This document shows positions 1 through 7,419 of a DNA stretch of 11,015 nt, one piece after another. The stretch is from Gammaproteobacteria bacterium. GTDB taxonomy: Bacteria > Pseudomonadota > Gammaproteobacteria > Arenicellales > JAANXG01. The notes beneath the pieces were generated by a model that saw nothing but the letters and a program-made list of their open reading frames with translations, was not told the DNA's origin and did no database searches. Numbering within the stretch: position 1 is the stretch's first letter; each line of letters starts with the position of its first letter. The translations under genes were made by a program, and so were the position numbers. Location of the stretch: contig JAANXG010000073.1 of NCBI GenBank assembly GCA_018263405.1, positions 1 to 11,015 on the forward strand, written 5' to 3'.

Positions 1-120
1 CCCTCGCCGGCGTTACGCTCGCTTGAATTGACCGGGCCAGTCCTGCGCTCGCGTGCCTTGGCGATCGGCTTTTCCGATCCCGCTGAACGTGTGTGTATTT
101 ATGCCCAAGGGTACTAAGCC
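1..120. repeat. Left arm of a 120-bp inverted repeat
   Basis: Base i of this arm pairs with base 11004-i at the right end. Bases 1-115 match perfectly, base 116 mismatches, bases 117-120 match, and similarity stops sharply at 121. The arm carries its own small hairpin (GATCGG, loop CTTTT, CCGATC, at 63-79). No transposase gene lies beside it. It is either an arm of a mobile or dispersed repeat, or the point where an assembly ended at a multicopy sequence. The repeat probably continues to the left of the window, because the right copy is followed by 12 more bases. Confidence 0.95.
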
Positions 121-186
121 TCCGGGACGTAGTTTCTTATATCAAAAAGTCCGTGCAGTGTTAACGATCATGAGGGAGTGGGATCG

Positions 187-1161
187 TCATCGCATGTATA
201 AGGGGATCGGACCGCTCAATTGTCGCCAAACCGCCTCGCACCGATCCGTTTCCTCGTCCGACAGCGGCCGACCGTCAACGGCCTCCAGGCTTTGTCGCAA
301 TTGTTCCACGCGGGTCGCGCCCAGTATCACGGTGCTGACGGCGGGCTGATCGAGGCAAAACTGCACAGCCAGTTCCACGGCGCCGCGATCGTTCTCGGTG
401 GCGATGGCGGCCAGCTCCACCGCCGCCTGCCGCTGGCGGGGATCCCAGTACCGAGCGCGGTACATTTCGTTTTTCGCCAACCGCCCATCCACGGCTTCGC
501 CTTCCACACCGTACTTGCCGGTAAGCAGGCCGCCGGCCAACGGGTTGTAATTGCATACCCCACAATCGAAGGCGCGGCACACGGGAAACAGTTCGTGCTC
601 CGGGTAACGCGCTATCAGGTTGTACATGCACTGCACCACCGTCGGTTGAATCCAGCCATTCCGCCGGGCGAGATGGCAGGCATCGGCGATTTGCCAGGCG
701 GCAAAATTCGACAACCCGACGTAGCGAAACTTCCCCGCCCGGGCCAACCGGTCCAGGCACTGCCAGGTAATTTCCAACGGCGTGTTGTAATCGGGCTGGT
801 GCAGGAAATAGATATCCAGATAGTCCGTATTCAAGCGCTGGAGCGAGCGGTGCAACTCCCGCTCAATCGTGCGCGGACTGAGACCTTCGGTGTCCGGATC
901 GTCACCGACTTTATAGCGCACTTTTGACGAAAGAATAATTCGATCGCGATGACCGCGCGAGGCAAGCCACTTGCCGATGATGGTCTCTGCCGTTCCGTCG
1001 TTGTACAGGTTCGCCGAATCGACGAAGTTCAAGCCATGGTCCACGACTGAGTCCAGCAACTCCAGCGAAGTCTTTTCAGTGGCGTCGCCGCCCAGGGTCA
1101 TAGTACCGAAACAAAGGGGATGGACTTTCAGCCCCGTTGCGCCGAACCGAACGCGCTCCAT
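187..1161 (-). CDS. Aldo/keto reductase family oxidoreductase
   Basis: Predicted soluble, cytoplasmic NADPH-dependent reductase with a TIM-barrel fold, acting on an aldehyde or ketone. From the chosen start the protein has 324 residues, the usual length for the family. The catalytic tetrad is visible: Asp48 and Tyr53 in DSANLYNDG, Lys80 in SSKV, and His121 in FLHQPD. The C-terminal part (AVELAVQFCLDQPAVSTVILGA) is the usual cofactor-binding region. The ATG at 1161 is preferred because GGAGG at 1168-1172 sits six bases upstream; the in-frame TTG at 1167 would touch the ribosome-binding site. The substrate cannot be read from sequence. The gene starts 65 bases after nnrS on the same strand, so the two may share a transcript. 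The stop lies only 66 bases from the left repeat arm. All catalytic residues are present and the reading frame is unbroken. Confidence 0.92.
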   Translation of the reverse strand: MERVRFGATGLKVHPLCFGTMTLGGDATEKTSLELLDSVVDHGLNFVDSANLYNDGTAETIIGKWLASRGHRDRIILSSKVRYKVGDDPDTEGLSPRTIERELHRSLQRLNTDYLDIYFLHQPDYNTPLEITWQCLDRLARAGKFRYVGLSNFAAWQIADACHLARRNGWIQPTVVQCMYNLIARYPEHELFPVCRAFDCGVCNYNPLAGGLLTGKYGVEGEAVDGRLAKNEMYRARYWDPRQRQAAVELAAIATENDRGAVELAVQFCLDQPAVSTVILGATRVEQLRQSLEAVDGRPLSDEETDRCEAVWRQLSGPIPLYMR

Positions 1162-1167
1162 ACTCAA

Positions 1168-1172
1168 CCTCC
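1168..1172 (-). promoter_or_regulatory. Ribosome-binding site of the aldo/keto reductase
   Basis: Read on the minus strand this is GGAGG, followed by TTGAGT and then ATG. The six-base spacing fixes the start at 1161 and argues against the TTG at 1165-1167. Confidence 0.8.
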
Positions 1173-1226
1173 GATAAGGGAATCTCTATGAACAGCAATG
1201 TGCCGAACAGTGAAAATCACACGATT

Positions 1227-2426
1227 CTACCCGAAACGCCCGTCCGTTCGCGGGGTCGTGAGCATCGGAAAGAGAATTATCGCAAGTATTGCGAACGCTG
1301 CAATCCATAGAAACTGCGACAACACGACCCAAGTCACGTAGTACTCGGGGAAGGCCAGCGGGAACAGGATGCGAAATAAGGCCCCCGACGACAGGGCAAT
1401 GATTGAATACAAAACACCAGGGGGAGGTTTGTGAATGTCCCTGGCCGTGTGCCCGAGGGAAACACGCGCCATCATGCTGAGCGTGATCAACCCCATGCCG
1501 CCGTAGGCAAAGCTGTGGACGGCGATAAACTTCGACACACCGGCAAATCCGCTGAGCGCAAGCAGGAGGAACCCCGCGACGACGAATCCATACGCCACGT
1601 AAAGACTCCACAACAGCGGTTTTTTCCACAGACCCGGCGTATGCCAGCCGGCAAGACGAACAAGATTGACCACAAACAGCGCCGCCGACAGGAAGGGCAC
1701 GATTGTTTTGTCCTCGACGAACAGTTCGAATACGAACAACGCAAAAAACAGGAGCAAACTGGAAACGTCGATCCATTTTGAATTGAACAGCGTCACGGGA
1801 TAACCCACTCCTTTTTCAATAAAAAATGGAATCGTCCGGCGGCCCATGGTGAGGATCAAGCCGATTACCAGATACAGGCCCCCGTAAACGCCCCAGTACA
1901 CGCCGGACTGCAAATAACCGAAACAACCCAGGTAAAAAACAACACTGCCTGCTCCCAGTAGAACGAGTTTCGACACAATACCGATCTGCCTCCACCCCCC
2001 GGTGCGGCAGATCGGGAATACAACGGCGGCAATCAGCATGGTTATGAACAGCAAGTCAAACAGCGCAGCGGGGAATATGAACGCCGTGCCGAACAGCATG
2101 AATACTCTTGCGGCCGCCCAAAAACAAAACAATCCCAGCAACGGCAATCCATAGAGTGTCTGCATTCCCGTCCAGTTCCTGACGGCCGTTAACAAAAACC
2201 CGGCGATAACGGCGAGGCCGTAACCATAAATCATTTCATGGGCATGCCATTGGAACGGGGATATGGAAACGATCGGCAGCGGAAACGAAAGCGTATACAC
2301 CAGCGTCCAGACAATAACGCTTATCACCGCGAATACCGCCGCGCCGAGGAAAAACGGTCGAAACCCAAGATTTAACCAAACTTTGCCGGCGAGCGGTCCC
2401 CGGGCCTCATTTTGTTTTAAGGGCAT
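1227..2426 (-). CDS. nnrS: NnrS family membrane protein
   Basis: NnrS proteins are polytopic inner-membrane haem- and copper-containing proteins linked to nitric oxide stress and often found in denitrification regulons. This one has 399 residues and about twelve hydrophobic segments. Family landmarks are visible: LNLGFRPFFLG near the N-terminus, HAHEM at about 61-65, GRRTIPFF at about 195-202, GWHT at about 260-263, and a His-rich stretch HSFAYGG...SLGHTAR around 304-329. The frame is open further upstream to 2564, but those 46 residues lack hydrophobic segments and NnrS character and cover a hairpin-bearing stretch, so the ATG at 2426 in front of PLKQNEARG is preferred. The site before it is weak (AGAG next to the ATG), so the start is less certain than the gene. 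It lies upstream of the aldo/keto reductase on the same strand. No nitrite or nitric oxide reductase and no clear FNR box is seen. Confidence 0.9.
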   Translation of the reverse strand: MPLKQNEARGPLAGKVWLNLGFRPFFLGAAVFAVISVIVWTLVYTLSFPLPIVSISPFQWHAHEMIYGYGLAVIAGFLLTAVRNWTGMQTLYGLPLLGLFCFWAAARVFMLFGTAFIFPAALFDLLFITMLIAAVVFPICRTGGWRQIGIVSKLVLLGAGSVVFYLGCFGYLQSGVYWGVYGGLYLVIGLILTMGRRTIPFFIEKGVGYPVTLFNSKWIDVSSLLLFFALFVFELFVEDKTIVPFLSAALFVVNLVRLAGWHTPGLWKKPLLWSLYVAYGFVVAGFLLLALSGFAGVSKFIAVHSFAYGGMGLITLSMMARVSLGHTARDIHKPPPGVLYSIIALSSGALFRILFPLAFPEYYVTWVVLSQFLWIAAFAILAIILFPMLTTPRTDGRFG

Positions 2427-2908
2427 CTCTATTAATTGTGGGCGAGAAAGGTTGAGAGACGAAATATTCAAGATCAAGGCGAAATTCGCACGTAATAGCG
2501 AGCTATTGCGCAGGATTTTAACGCAGATATTGGATATTTTGGACTCAAGATTCCCGGCCATCAATGAATAGAGGTGCCCTTAATTCATTCATTATGTTGT
2601 ATTGTTTCGGTTGTCTTGCCCCGGGCCAAGCGGACCGGCTCCGTCATCCAGTCCGGTGCAGCCCGTCGCCCCATTGCTGACGACAGAAGTCCGCAAGCAT
2701 AATATGTCGCAACCGGAAATATCCAGGGCATGGCTGATTAAGGGCTCGCGCAAAAATAACTTCACAGAATTCGCGCCCGAATTTGGGTTAGATTTGGACG
2801 ATCCGATGGAGCAAAACCGCAGTACTAGCAGGGCTACTATGAGGATTTTGCGATTGAGGATCGTTCAAAGATGGTCCGAAGACGGGATGTGAAAATGGGA
2901 AGTTATTT
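2427..2908. other. Non-coding stretch between nnrS and the tamA remnant
   Basis: It holds the probable nnrS promoter region, in which I could not pick a convincing -35/-10 pair. A plus-strand frame is open from about 2584 to 2892, but its product (Pro/Ser-rich start, then MSQPEISRAWLIKGS) matches no family I recognise. No POTRA-like domain is evident in any frame. A short plus-strand tract in another frame reads QGYYEDFAIED just after a stop near 2823-2828. It faintly recalls POTRA sequence but is too short to claim. The tract just left of 2909 appears to be where tamA homology breaks off. Confidence 0.5.
2479..2510. repeat. Pair of small hairpins upstream of nnrS
   Basis: GCGA/TCGC with a three-base loop at 2479-2489 is followed directly by an eight-pair stem, CGTAATAG/CTATTGCG with loop CGAG, at 2491-2510 (one G-T wobble). 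They lie inside the upstream in-frame extension of nnrS, which supports reading this stretch as non-coding. They could form part of a dispersed repeat, a 5' leader structure, or nothing functional. Confidence 0.4.
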
Positions 2909-3892
2909 TTGCTCGAGGACGCCGACGCCGACGGTTACGTGCCCATCGACCTCCGCCTTACGGCCCGAAAAGCCTCCGAATACCAAGCCGGGGCAGGTTT
3001 TGGCACCGACACCGGACTCCGCGGCTCGCTATCCTGGGAGCAGCACCGGCTCAACAAGCACGGCCACCGCCTGGGCGGCACGCTGCAATTGTCCGAGATC
3101 GGCGCCTCGGCGGAAGGGCGTTACACCATTCCTTTCGGCGATCCGCGCCGCGAAGAATACGGGATATTTGCCGGTTACAGTGAAGACGATCCCGACACCA
3201 GCGACAGCCGGCTGGCTCAGTTCGGCATCGTTCGCTCCACGACCCTCGGCGGCCCCCGACTCGACCTATCGTTCACCTATCAACGCGAAGATTTCACCGT
3301 TGCAGGACAAACCGGACTGACGGACCTGTTCATCCCCGGCGCCGCGCTGTCGTGGGTCAAGGCGGACGATCGCTTATTCACGCGCAATGGTCTGCGTTGG
3401 AATCTTTCCGTACGGGGCACCGCCGGCGCCGTATCGGACTTCGCGTTCCTTCAGCCCCGTGCGTCGGGCAAATGGATCCACGGGTTCAGTGACGCGAGAA
3501 TCATCCTCCGAGGCGAGGCGGCATTCACCGTGGCAAAACTCGAAAACCTGCCCGCTTCCATCCGTTTTTTCGCCGGCGGGGACCAAAGCGTACGTGGATT
3601 CGACTACGAGGCCCTGGGGCCGGAGAACGAGGAAGGAAAGGTGACGGGCGGCCGGCATCTACTTGTCGGCAGCGCCGAGGTCGATTACGGCATTACGGGA
3701 AAGTGGCGGGTAGCGGCCTTCCTGGATGCCGGGAACGCGTTTGACGACTTTACGGAACCCCTTCGAAAAAGCGTCGGCATTGGCATCCGCCGGATCACGC
3801 CCATTGGCCCGATCCGTATCGATCTGGCGCGACCGATCTCCGGGGGAGGGAGATCGGTTCGCCTCCACATCGGCCTGGGGCCGGACCTGTAA
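2909..3892 (+). pseudogene. tamA: 5'-truncated tamA-like outer-membrane barrel
   Basis: TamA is an outer-membrane Omp85-family protein that works with TamB in assembly or lipid transport at the outer membrane. A full copy has about 580 residues: signal peptide, three POTRA domains, and a 16-strand barrel. Only about 327 residues remain here, nearly all barrel. The first strand is recognisable from VPIDLRLTARKASEY and FGTDTG at 11-36, the lid-loop motif VRGF is at 228-231, and the C-terminal beta signal ends IGLGPDL, as in complete family members. The block begins at a TTG with no ribosome-binding site, and an in-frame stop sits at 2855-2857. No signal peptide or recognisable POTRA coding is present, so the product could not reach the outer membrane as it stands. 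The barrel itself shows no internal frameshift, which suggests recent loss. No tamB follows; the next gene is the convergent ompA-like gene, 37 bases away. Confidence 0.85.
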
Positions 3893-3902
3893 GAATACCG
3901 GC

Positions 3903-3930
3903 GCCGGCGGGACCGGACTTCCGGCCCGGC
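3903..3930. terminator. GC-rich hairpin between convergent genes
   Basis: The bases between the tamA-like stop (3892) and the ompA-like stop (3930) fold imperfectly: GCCGG pairs with CCGGC at the outside, and CCGG/CCGG closes an ACTT loop at the tip. It could end transcription from both sides, but there is no T-run on either strand, so it is not a classic intrinsic terminator. Confidence 0.35.
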
Positions 3931-4877
3931 TATTCAGTCACGATGCGGGGCCGCAGAACGACCGATATCGCCCGTCTGTTCCGCCGGCGTCCTGCCGATG
4001 TCGCGTTGTCCGCCACCGGACGGGCTTCGCCGTACCCCTCGGTCGCTATACGTTCAGGTTCGATGCCATGCTCTGCCACGAACATCTGTTTGACGGCGTC
4101 GGCCCGGCGCTCCGACAGGCCCTGGTTATATTTCTCCGTGCCGATCCAATCGGTATGGCCTTCGATTGTCATGGTGATATCGGGGCTTTCCTTGAGGACC
4201 CGGACGATTTCCTCAAACTGCGGCTCGTAGACCGATTTGACGATCGATTTATCGAAGTCAAACAATACCAGCAACTCGAACGTATCGACGATTTCCTTCT
4301 CCACCGGCACGGATTCGGGCTCCGGCGCAGGCTGCGACACGACTACCGCTTCTGGCTTCCTGAAATGCCACGCCAGGGCGGCATAAACATTATTGTCCTG
4401 GAAGCTCTCATCGTTGATAGTGAAGAGGACCTGGTAACCCGCCCTCAGTTCCAGATTTCTGTTTAAATCCCCGGAAATGCCGAACCCGGCTTGCACCTGT
4501 TGCGTATCGTCATCCGGAGCGCTGTCTATAGAGAAACTGCTGAAGCCGGCTGACAGGTAAGGCCTCCAGTTGTCGCGGGCAAAAAACCTGTATCCATTAA
4601 CCGCAAATACGTCAGTATCGACATTGTCGCTCACGTCGGTCCCGAAACTCGCATCGACAGACCACAGGTCATTGAATCGATACCCTATAATCAGGCGGCC
4701 GGTCTTGGATGAGTGGGACGGGGACGAGGTTGGGACGCCGGGAACCCTGTCGTTGTCCAGAGCCAGGGAACCAATACCGACACCCATGTAAAGGTTCCCC
4801 TCGGTTTCAGAATCTGCCTGAACCCCGGTCGAAACCATCGCAGCAACCAACGCAAGTAAATACGTAATTTTTCTCAT
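3930..4877 (-). CDS. OmpA-family outer-membrane protein, peptidoglycan-binding
   Basis: Outer-membrane anchor of 315 residues with the standard two-domain plan. Residues 1-21 are a signal peptide (hydrophobic core YLLALVAAMV, cleavage expected after VQA). About 25-172 form a small OmpA-like eight-strand barrel with alternating residues and a Ser-rich loop near 50-58, ending in WHF. A Pro/Glu linker covers 176-195. Residues 200-310 are the OmpA C-terminal domain, with FDFDKS at 206-211 and a stretch starting EGHTDWIG and ending LSERRA at 239-259. Asp243 and Arg258 fall where E. coli OmpA Asp271 and Arg286 bind diaminopimelate in peptidoglycan. The domain is complete. The start is the only ATG consistent with the signal peptide, and GGGG lies a few bases upstream. 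It stands alone on the minus strand, convergent with the tamA remnant. A structural or porin role is likely; specific cargo is unknown. Confidence 0.93.
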   Translation of the reverse strand: MRKITYLLALVAAMVSTGVQADSETEGNLYMGVGIGSLALDNDRVPGVPTSSPSHSSKTGRLIIGYRFNDLWSVDASFGTDVSDNVDTDVFAVNGYRFFARDNWRPYLSAGFSSFSIDSAPDDDTQQVQAGFGISGDLNRNLELRAGYQVLFTINDESFQDNNVYAALAWHFRKPEAVVVSQPAPEPESVPVEKEIVDTFELLVLFDFDKSIVKSVYEPQFEEIVRVLKESPDITMTIEGHTDWIGTEKYNQGLSERRADAVKQMFVAEHGIEPERIATEGYGEARPVADNATSAGRRRNRRAISVVLRPRIVTE

Positions 4878-5061
4878 TGCAATCCCCAGAGGCTAGTCGA
4901 AGAAGGATAACAAACAATAGCGGCTAAATCACCCTGGGCTGGAGCGTCATGGGCCTATGGCGGCGCCAAACGATCATTCATCGACGGTGCTCGAAGAGCC
5001 GGGGACGCCGCCCATCCGGACGGCACGGCGCATGAGTTCGGCGATAGTCACCCTGCATGCT
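4878..5061. other. GC-rich intergenic stretch upstream of the ompA-like gene
   Basis: Presumably holds the ompA-like promoter, but no clear -35/-10 pair was found. On the minus strand a frame from 5063 to 4974, bounded by stops, reads coding-like (AELMRRAVRMGGVPGSSSTVDE then stop). It may be the 3' scrap of a lost gene. Its open frame starts right at the 11-bp repeat that brackets the zinc-ribbon gene. It is too short to identify. Confidence 0.3.
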
Positions 5062-5072
5062 TGTTAGCTTGA
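5062..5072. repeat. Left copy of an 11-bp inverted repeat around the zinc-ribbon gene
   Basis: TGTTAGCTTGA here is the exact reverse complement of TCAAGCTAACA at 5310-5320. The two copies sit just outside the stop and start of the small gene between them. Composition shifts near here, from GC-rich on the left to AT-richer on the right. Confidence 0.7.
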
Positions 5073-5075
5073 TGT

Positions 5076-5303
5076 TTACTCATATTCCATTTCTTTCGGC
5101 CGTTTGAATATCTTGGTTGAACAGTCTGTACATTGCCAGGATGGATCGTCACCAGTGATGCAACACCCACCCAGGATAACTCGTCCAGCTTCAAAGCCAC
5201 TCTCGAGCTCCTCAGACGGAATAGGCAGACCGTACTGGATTGTGGCAACTCGATGCTTTCCGCATTGTGGGCACTTCTTAGGTTTTCGTTGACGTACATA
5301 CAT
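5076..5303 (-). CDS. Small zinc-ribbon protein of unknown function
   Basis: A 75-residue protein with two cysteine knuckles: Cys11-Pro-Gln-Cys14-Gly and Cys58-Thr-Asp-Cys61. These would hold one zinc ion as a zinc ribbon. Between them lies a stretch resembling a conserved family of small hypothetical proteins: YGLP at 24-27, then Gly-Arg-Val-Ile-Leu-Gly-Gly-Cys-Cys at 40-48, and Pro-Ser-Trp at 54-56. Cys47 and Cys48 could add metal ligands. The N-terminus is basic (RQRKPKK), so nucleic-acid or protein binding is possible, but no function is established. No membrane segment or signal peptide is present. An overlapping frame starting at 5299 has no such pattern and is a shadow. The start at 5303 places the basic region and first knuckle in frame, but no good ribosome-binding site precedes it. 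The gene lies 149 bases downstream of the M48 protease on the same strand, in AT-richer DNA. Confidence 0.75.
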   Translation of the reverse strand: MYVRQRKPKKCPQCGKHRVATIQYGLPIPSEELESGFEAGRVILGGCCITGDDPSWQCTDCSTKIFKRPKEMEYE

Positions 5304-5309
5304 TGTTAT

Positions 5310-5320
5310 TCAAGCTAACA
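5310..5320. repeat. Right copy of an 11-bp inverted repeat around the zinc-ribbon gene
   Basis: TCAAGCTAACA, reverse complement of 5062-5072. It lies six bases upstream of the ATG of the zinc-ribbon gene, where it could also act in regulating that gene. The GTTAGCT core resembles, but does not fully match, the GTTRRRY core of integron recombination sites. Confidence 0.65.
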
Positions 5321-5327
5321 GTATGTT

Positions 5328-5367
5328 ATTGGGAATCCCGATAACGCCAATAAGGCGGATTCCCATT
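5328..5367. other. Imperfect hairpin downstream of the M48 protease gene
   Basis: GGGAATCC at 5331-5338 pairs with GGATTCCC at 5357-5364. Inside, GCC/GGC (5346-5348 and 5354-5356) closes an AATAA loop, with a seven-base bulge on one side (5339-5345). Flanking AT pairs can extend it with one mismatch. It lacks a T-run on either strand, so it is a poor intrinsic terminator. It may stabilise the end of the lemA-protease transcript or belong to a recombination or repeat element. Confidence 0.5.
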
Positions 5368-5452
5368 AGTATCATAATTACTGATCCGGTCACTAAATAG
5401 TACGTAGTATGTTTCTTCTATGAGCAAGTAATAGGTCAACCATAGCCACTTG

Positions 5453-7390
5453 TTACGTTACGGGGGGTATAGGGCAACCCAAAACATCCGAAAAGGCGCG
5501 CAATAACTCTACTTCAACAGGTAATACTCTCTGATCGCGTACGATACTGGCTACACAGGCCTTCAGTAATCGGGGTTTCGCCAAAAGTTTCAATCCTGCC
5601 AATTTCTCCAGGGCTGCATCCACGTCTGAAAGCCTGATTTCACCTCTTGCCCGCAACGCCGGCTCACTTAGCTCCAGCGATTGTGCTGCTGAATCAAAGG
5701 CCTTTTCAGCGTCACTTTGATTCTGCTGGCCGGCATAGGCCATGACCGAGAGTATCAGTTCAATCTCTTTCTTGACCTGCGCGGGACGGGAATAACGCGC
5801 CGGCGTGCGGGGCAACTTGAAAAACTGTCCATCGAGATGGGTAAACAGGATTTTCTGTAACGACCACTCCAGTAGATCGATTTTGGAATCCATCTCAATC
5901 AACGCGAGCAGATTGCCTCTGAACGCTTTGTACTGACTGATCGATAATTGCTTGAGTGCCGGAATCGCGATATCGATCAGCGGTAAACGGTACTTGACAT
6001 CCAACTCATTCATCCGCGGCATTAACGAGAATGTCAGTGCGGCAACGTCCGGGTCTGCATGGTCGCGCAATTGCTTTAATTGTTTCGCACGAACCACTTG
6101 CTCCTTATCAAGGACCAGGCAATAGATGACCGCCCGGGCGCCATAGGGCTCATGGGCGGCCTCTTTAACAGCTCCGGGCAACTCTGATATCAGCGAGCGG
6201 GCGTAATTGATCGTCTCGCGCTTGGGATTGCCGATTTGGTCAATCGCCTTCATGACATCGGTAACCGCTGCACCGACGGCAACAGCCGCGACCTTTTTGG
6301 TAGTCTGCTCTCGCGTCGCGGTTTCCGTTTTCGCAGCCTGGACCTCGTCCTGAGGCCGGTCGATTTTTTCGGAATTGTCAAAATTACCGTCCCAGTGAGG
6401 ATCGATGCGCAAGATACGTTTTGCCAGCGGCGGGTGTGTGGCCGCCAGCGCCTGCATAAACCCCGAGATCCCTTGGGCGAAAAAGGCATGGCTGATTTCG
6501 GGTGCGCCGGGGTTAGCCACTTTTGAGCCCTGCTCCAGCCCGCCGATCCTCTTCAGCGCGCCCGCGATCCCGCTCGGGTTGCGCGTAAACTGAACCGCCG
6601 TGGCGTCTGCCAAGTACTCCCGTTGCCGGCTTACCGAGGCCTTGATCAGGCCTCCGAAGAATGTGCCTGCGAAACCAATGACCATCAGCCCGATGGCCAG
6701 CGCCAGGATGCCTCCGGCGTTTTTGTCACCACCGCGCCGGTGCCGCGAGAACGAGGTGGAATACAAAATATAATAGCCGATGATCCCGACAATCAGGATG
6801 CCATTCAGCACCCCCATCAAACGAATGTTAAGCCGCATATCGCCATTGAATGTATGGCTGAATTCATGGGCAATGACGCCTTGTAGTTGGTCGCGGGTTA
6901 GATGATCGATGGCGCCCTGAGTCACCCCGATGACGGCATCGCGTGGCGAGAAACCGGCTGCGAATGCGTTGATCCCCGGCTCATCCGCGAGCAAATATAC
7001 GGGTGGCGCGGGCGTGCCGGATGCGATCGCCATCTCCTCCACCACATTTAACAGTTTGCGCCGATTCAAGTCTTCGGTATCGCGCGGGATCAATTGCCCG
7101 CCCAGCGACTCGGCAACAACCTTGCCACCGGCCGATAAGGCCATGATCTTGTAGAGACTGCCCACGAGTATTACCACGCTAACGCCGGCGCCTACAGCAA
7201 CAAACGTCCGCCAATCCATTTGCCGGATCAGTGTTTCGCCATCACGCAACTGGTCACTGTTGATGTACCCGAACACCATCATGACCAACAGGTTGGTCAT
7301 GATGATTAGTGTGATCACGGCAAGAGCAAACAGAAATATGAGCTTGGCTGTGTTTTTACGTACACGGTCTTGCGATTCAAAGAAATTCAT
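5453..7390 (-). CDS. M48-family membrane metallopeptidase with long C-terminal region
   Basis: Zinc-dependent inner-membrane protease of 645 residues, related to HtpX. Two membrane segments come first (about 16-41 and 62-82), then the catalytic region with HEFSH at 175-179 (zinc ligands His175 and His179, catalytic Glu176). Two further hydrophobic segments follow (about 192-211 and 226-249), and EYLAD at 258-262 supplies the third zinc ligand, Glu258. THPP at 319-321 is another M48 landmark. HtpX itself is only about 290 residues; here about 310 more follow, mostly helical and soluble-looking, with a charged linker near 335-365. The N-terminus (MNFFESQDRVRKNTAKL) is of the type seen in long M48 proteins paired with LemA. 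It starts 29 bases after the lemA stop, so the two are very likely one operon. The active site is complete. The substrate is unknown; membrane-protein quality control is the general role of relatives. Confidence 0.92.
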   Translation of the reverse strand: MNFFESQDRVRKNTAKLIFLFALAVITLIIMTNLLVMMVFGYINSDQLRDGETLIRQMDWRTFVAVGAGVSVVILVGSLYKIMALSAGGKVVAESLGGQLIPRDTEDLNRRKLLNVVEEMAIASGTPAPPVYLLADEPGINAFAAGFSPRDAVIGVTQGAIDHLTRDQLQGVIAHEFSHTFNGDMRLNIRLMGVLNGILIVGIIGYYILYSTSFSRHRRGGDKNAGGILALAIGLMVIGFAGTFFGGLIKASVSRQREYLADATAVQFTRNPSGIAGALKRIGGLEQGSKVANPGAPEISHAFFAQGISGFMQALAATHPPLAKRILRIDPHWDGNFDNSEKIDRPQDEVQAAKTETATREQTTKKVAAVAVGAAVTDVMKAIDQIGNPKRETINYARSLISELPGAVKEAAHEPYGARAVIYCLVLDKEQVVRAKQLKQLRDHADPDVAALTFSLMPRMNELDVKYRLPLIDIAIPALKQLSISQYKAFRGNLLALIEMDSKIDLLEWSLQKILFTHLDGQFFKLPRTPARYSRPAQVKKEIELILSVMAYAGQQNQSDAEKAFDSAAQSLELSEPALRARGEIRLSDVDAALEKLAGLKLLAKPRLLKACVASIVRDQRVLPVEVELLRAFSDVLGCPIPPVT

Positions 7391-7419
7391 TTTTCAAATA
7401 TCAGGAATAACGGCAGCGG

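Noticed and set aside
220..927. A 235-codon plus-strand frame opposite the aldo/keto reductase
   Set aside because: It is antisense to a gene with a complete catalytic tetrad and shows no recognisable domain.
2602..2892. A 96-codon plus-strand gene upstream of the tamA remnant
   Set aside because: No ribosome-binding site, unusual low-complexity start and no recognisable domain. It probably arises by chance in the intergenic stretch.
3903..3930. A strong bidirectional intrinsic terminator
   Set aside because: The hairpin is imperfect and has no T-run on either side, so it is listed only as a weak candidate.
5048..5299. Alternative 83-codon frame overlapping the zinc-ribbon gene
   Set aside because: It lacks the paired cysteine knuckles that make the other frame convincing, and starts four bases inside it.
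5309..5452. Integron attC site between the zinc-ribbon gene and the M48 gene
   Set aside because: GTTAGCT at one end and CGTAAC at the other are suggestive, but the core boxes do not pair properly and no inner L boxes were found. No integrase is present.
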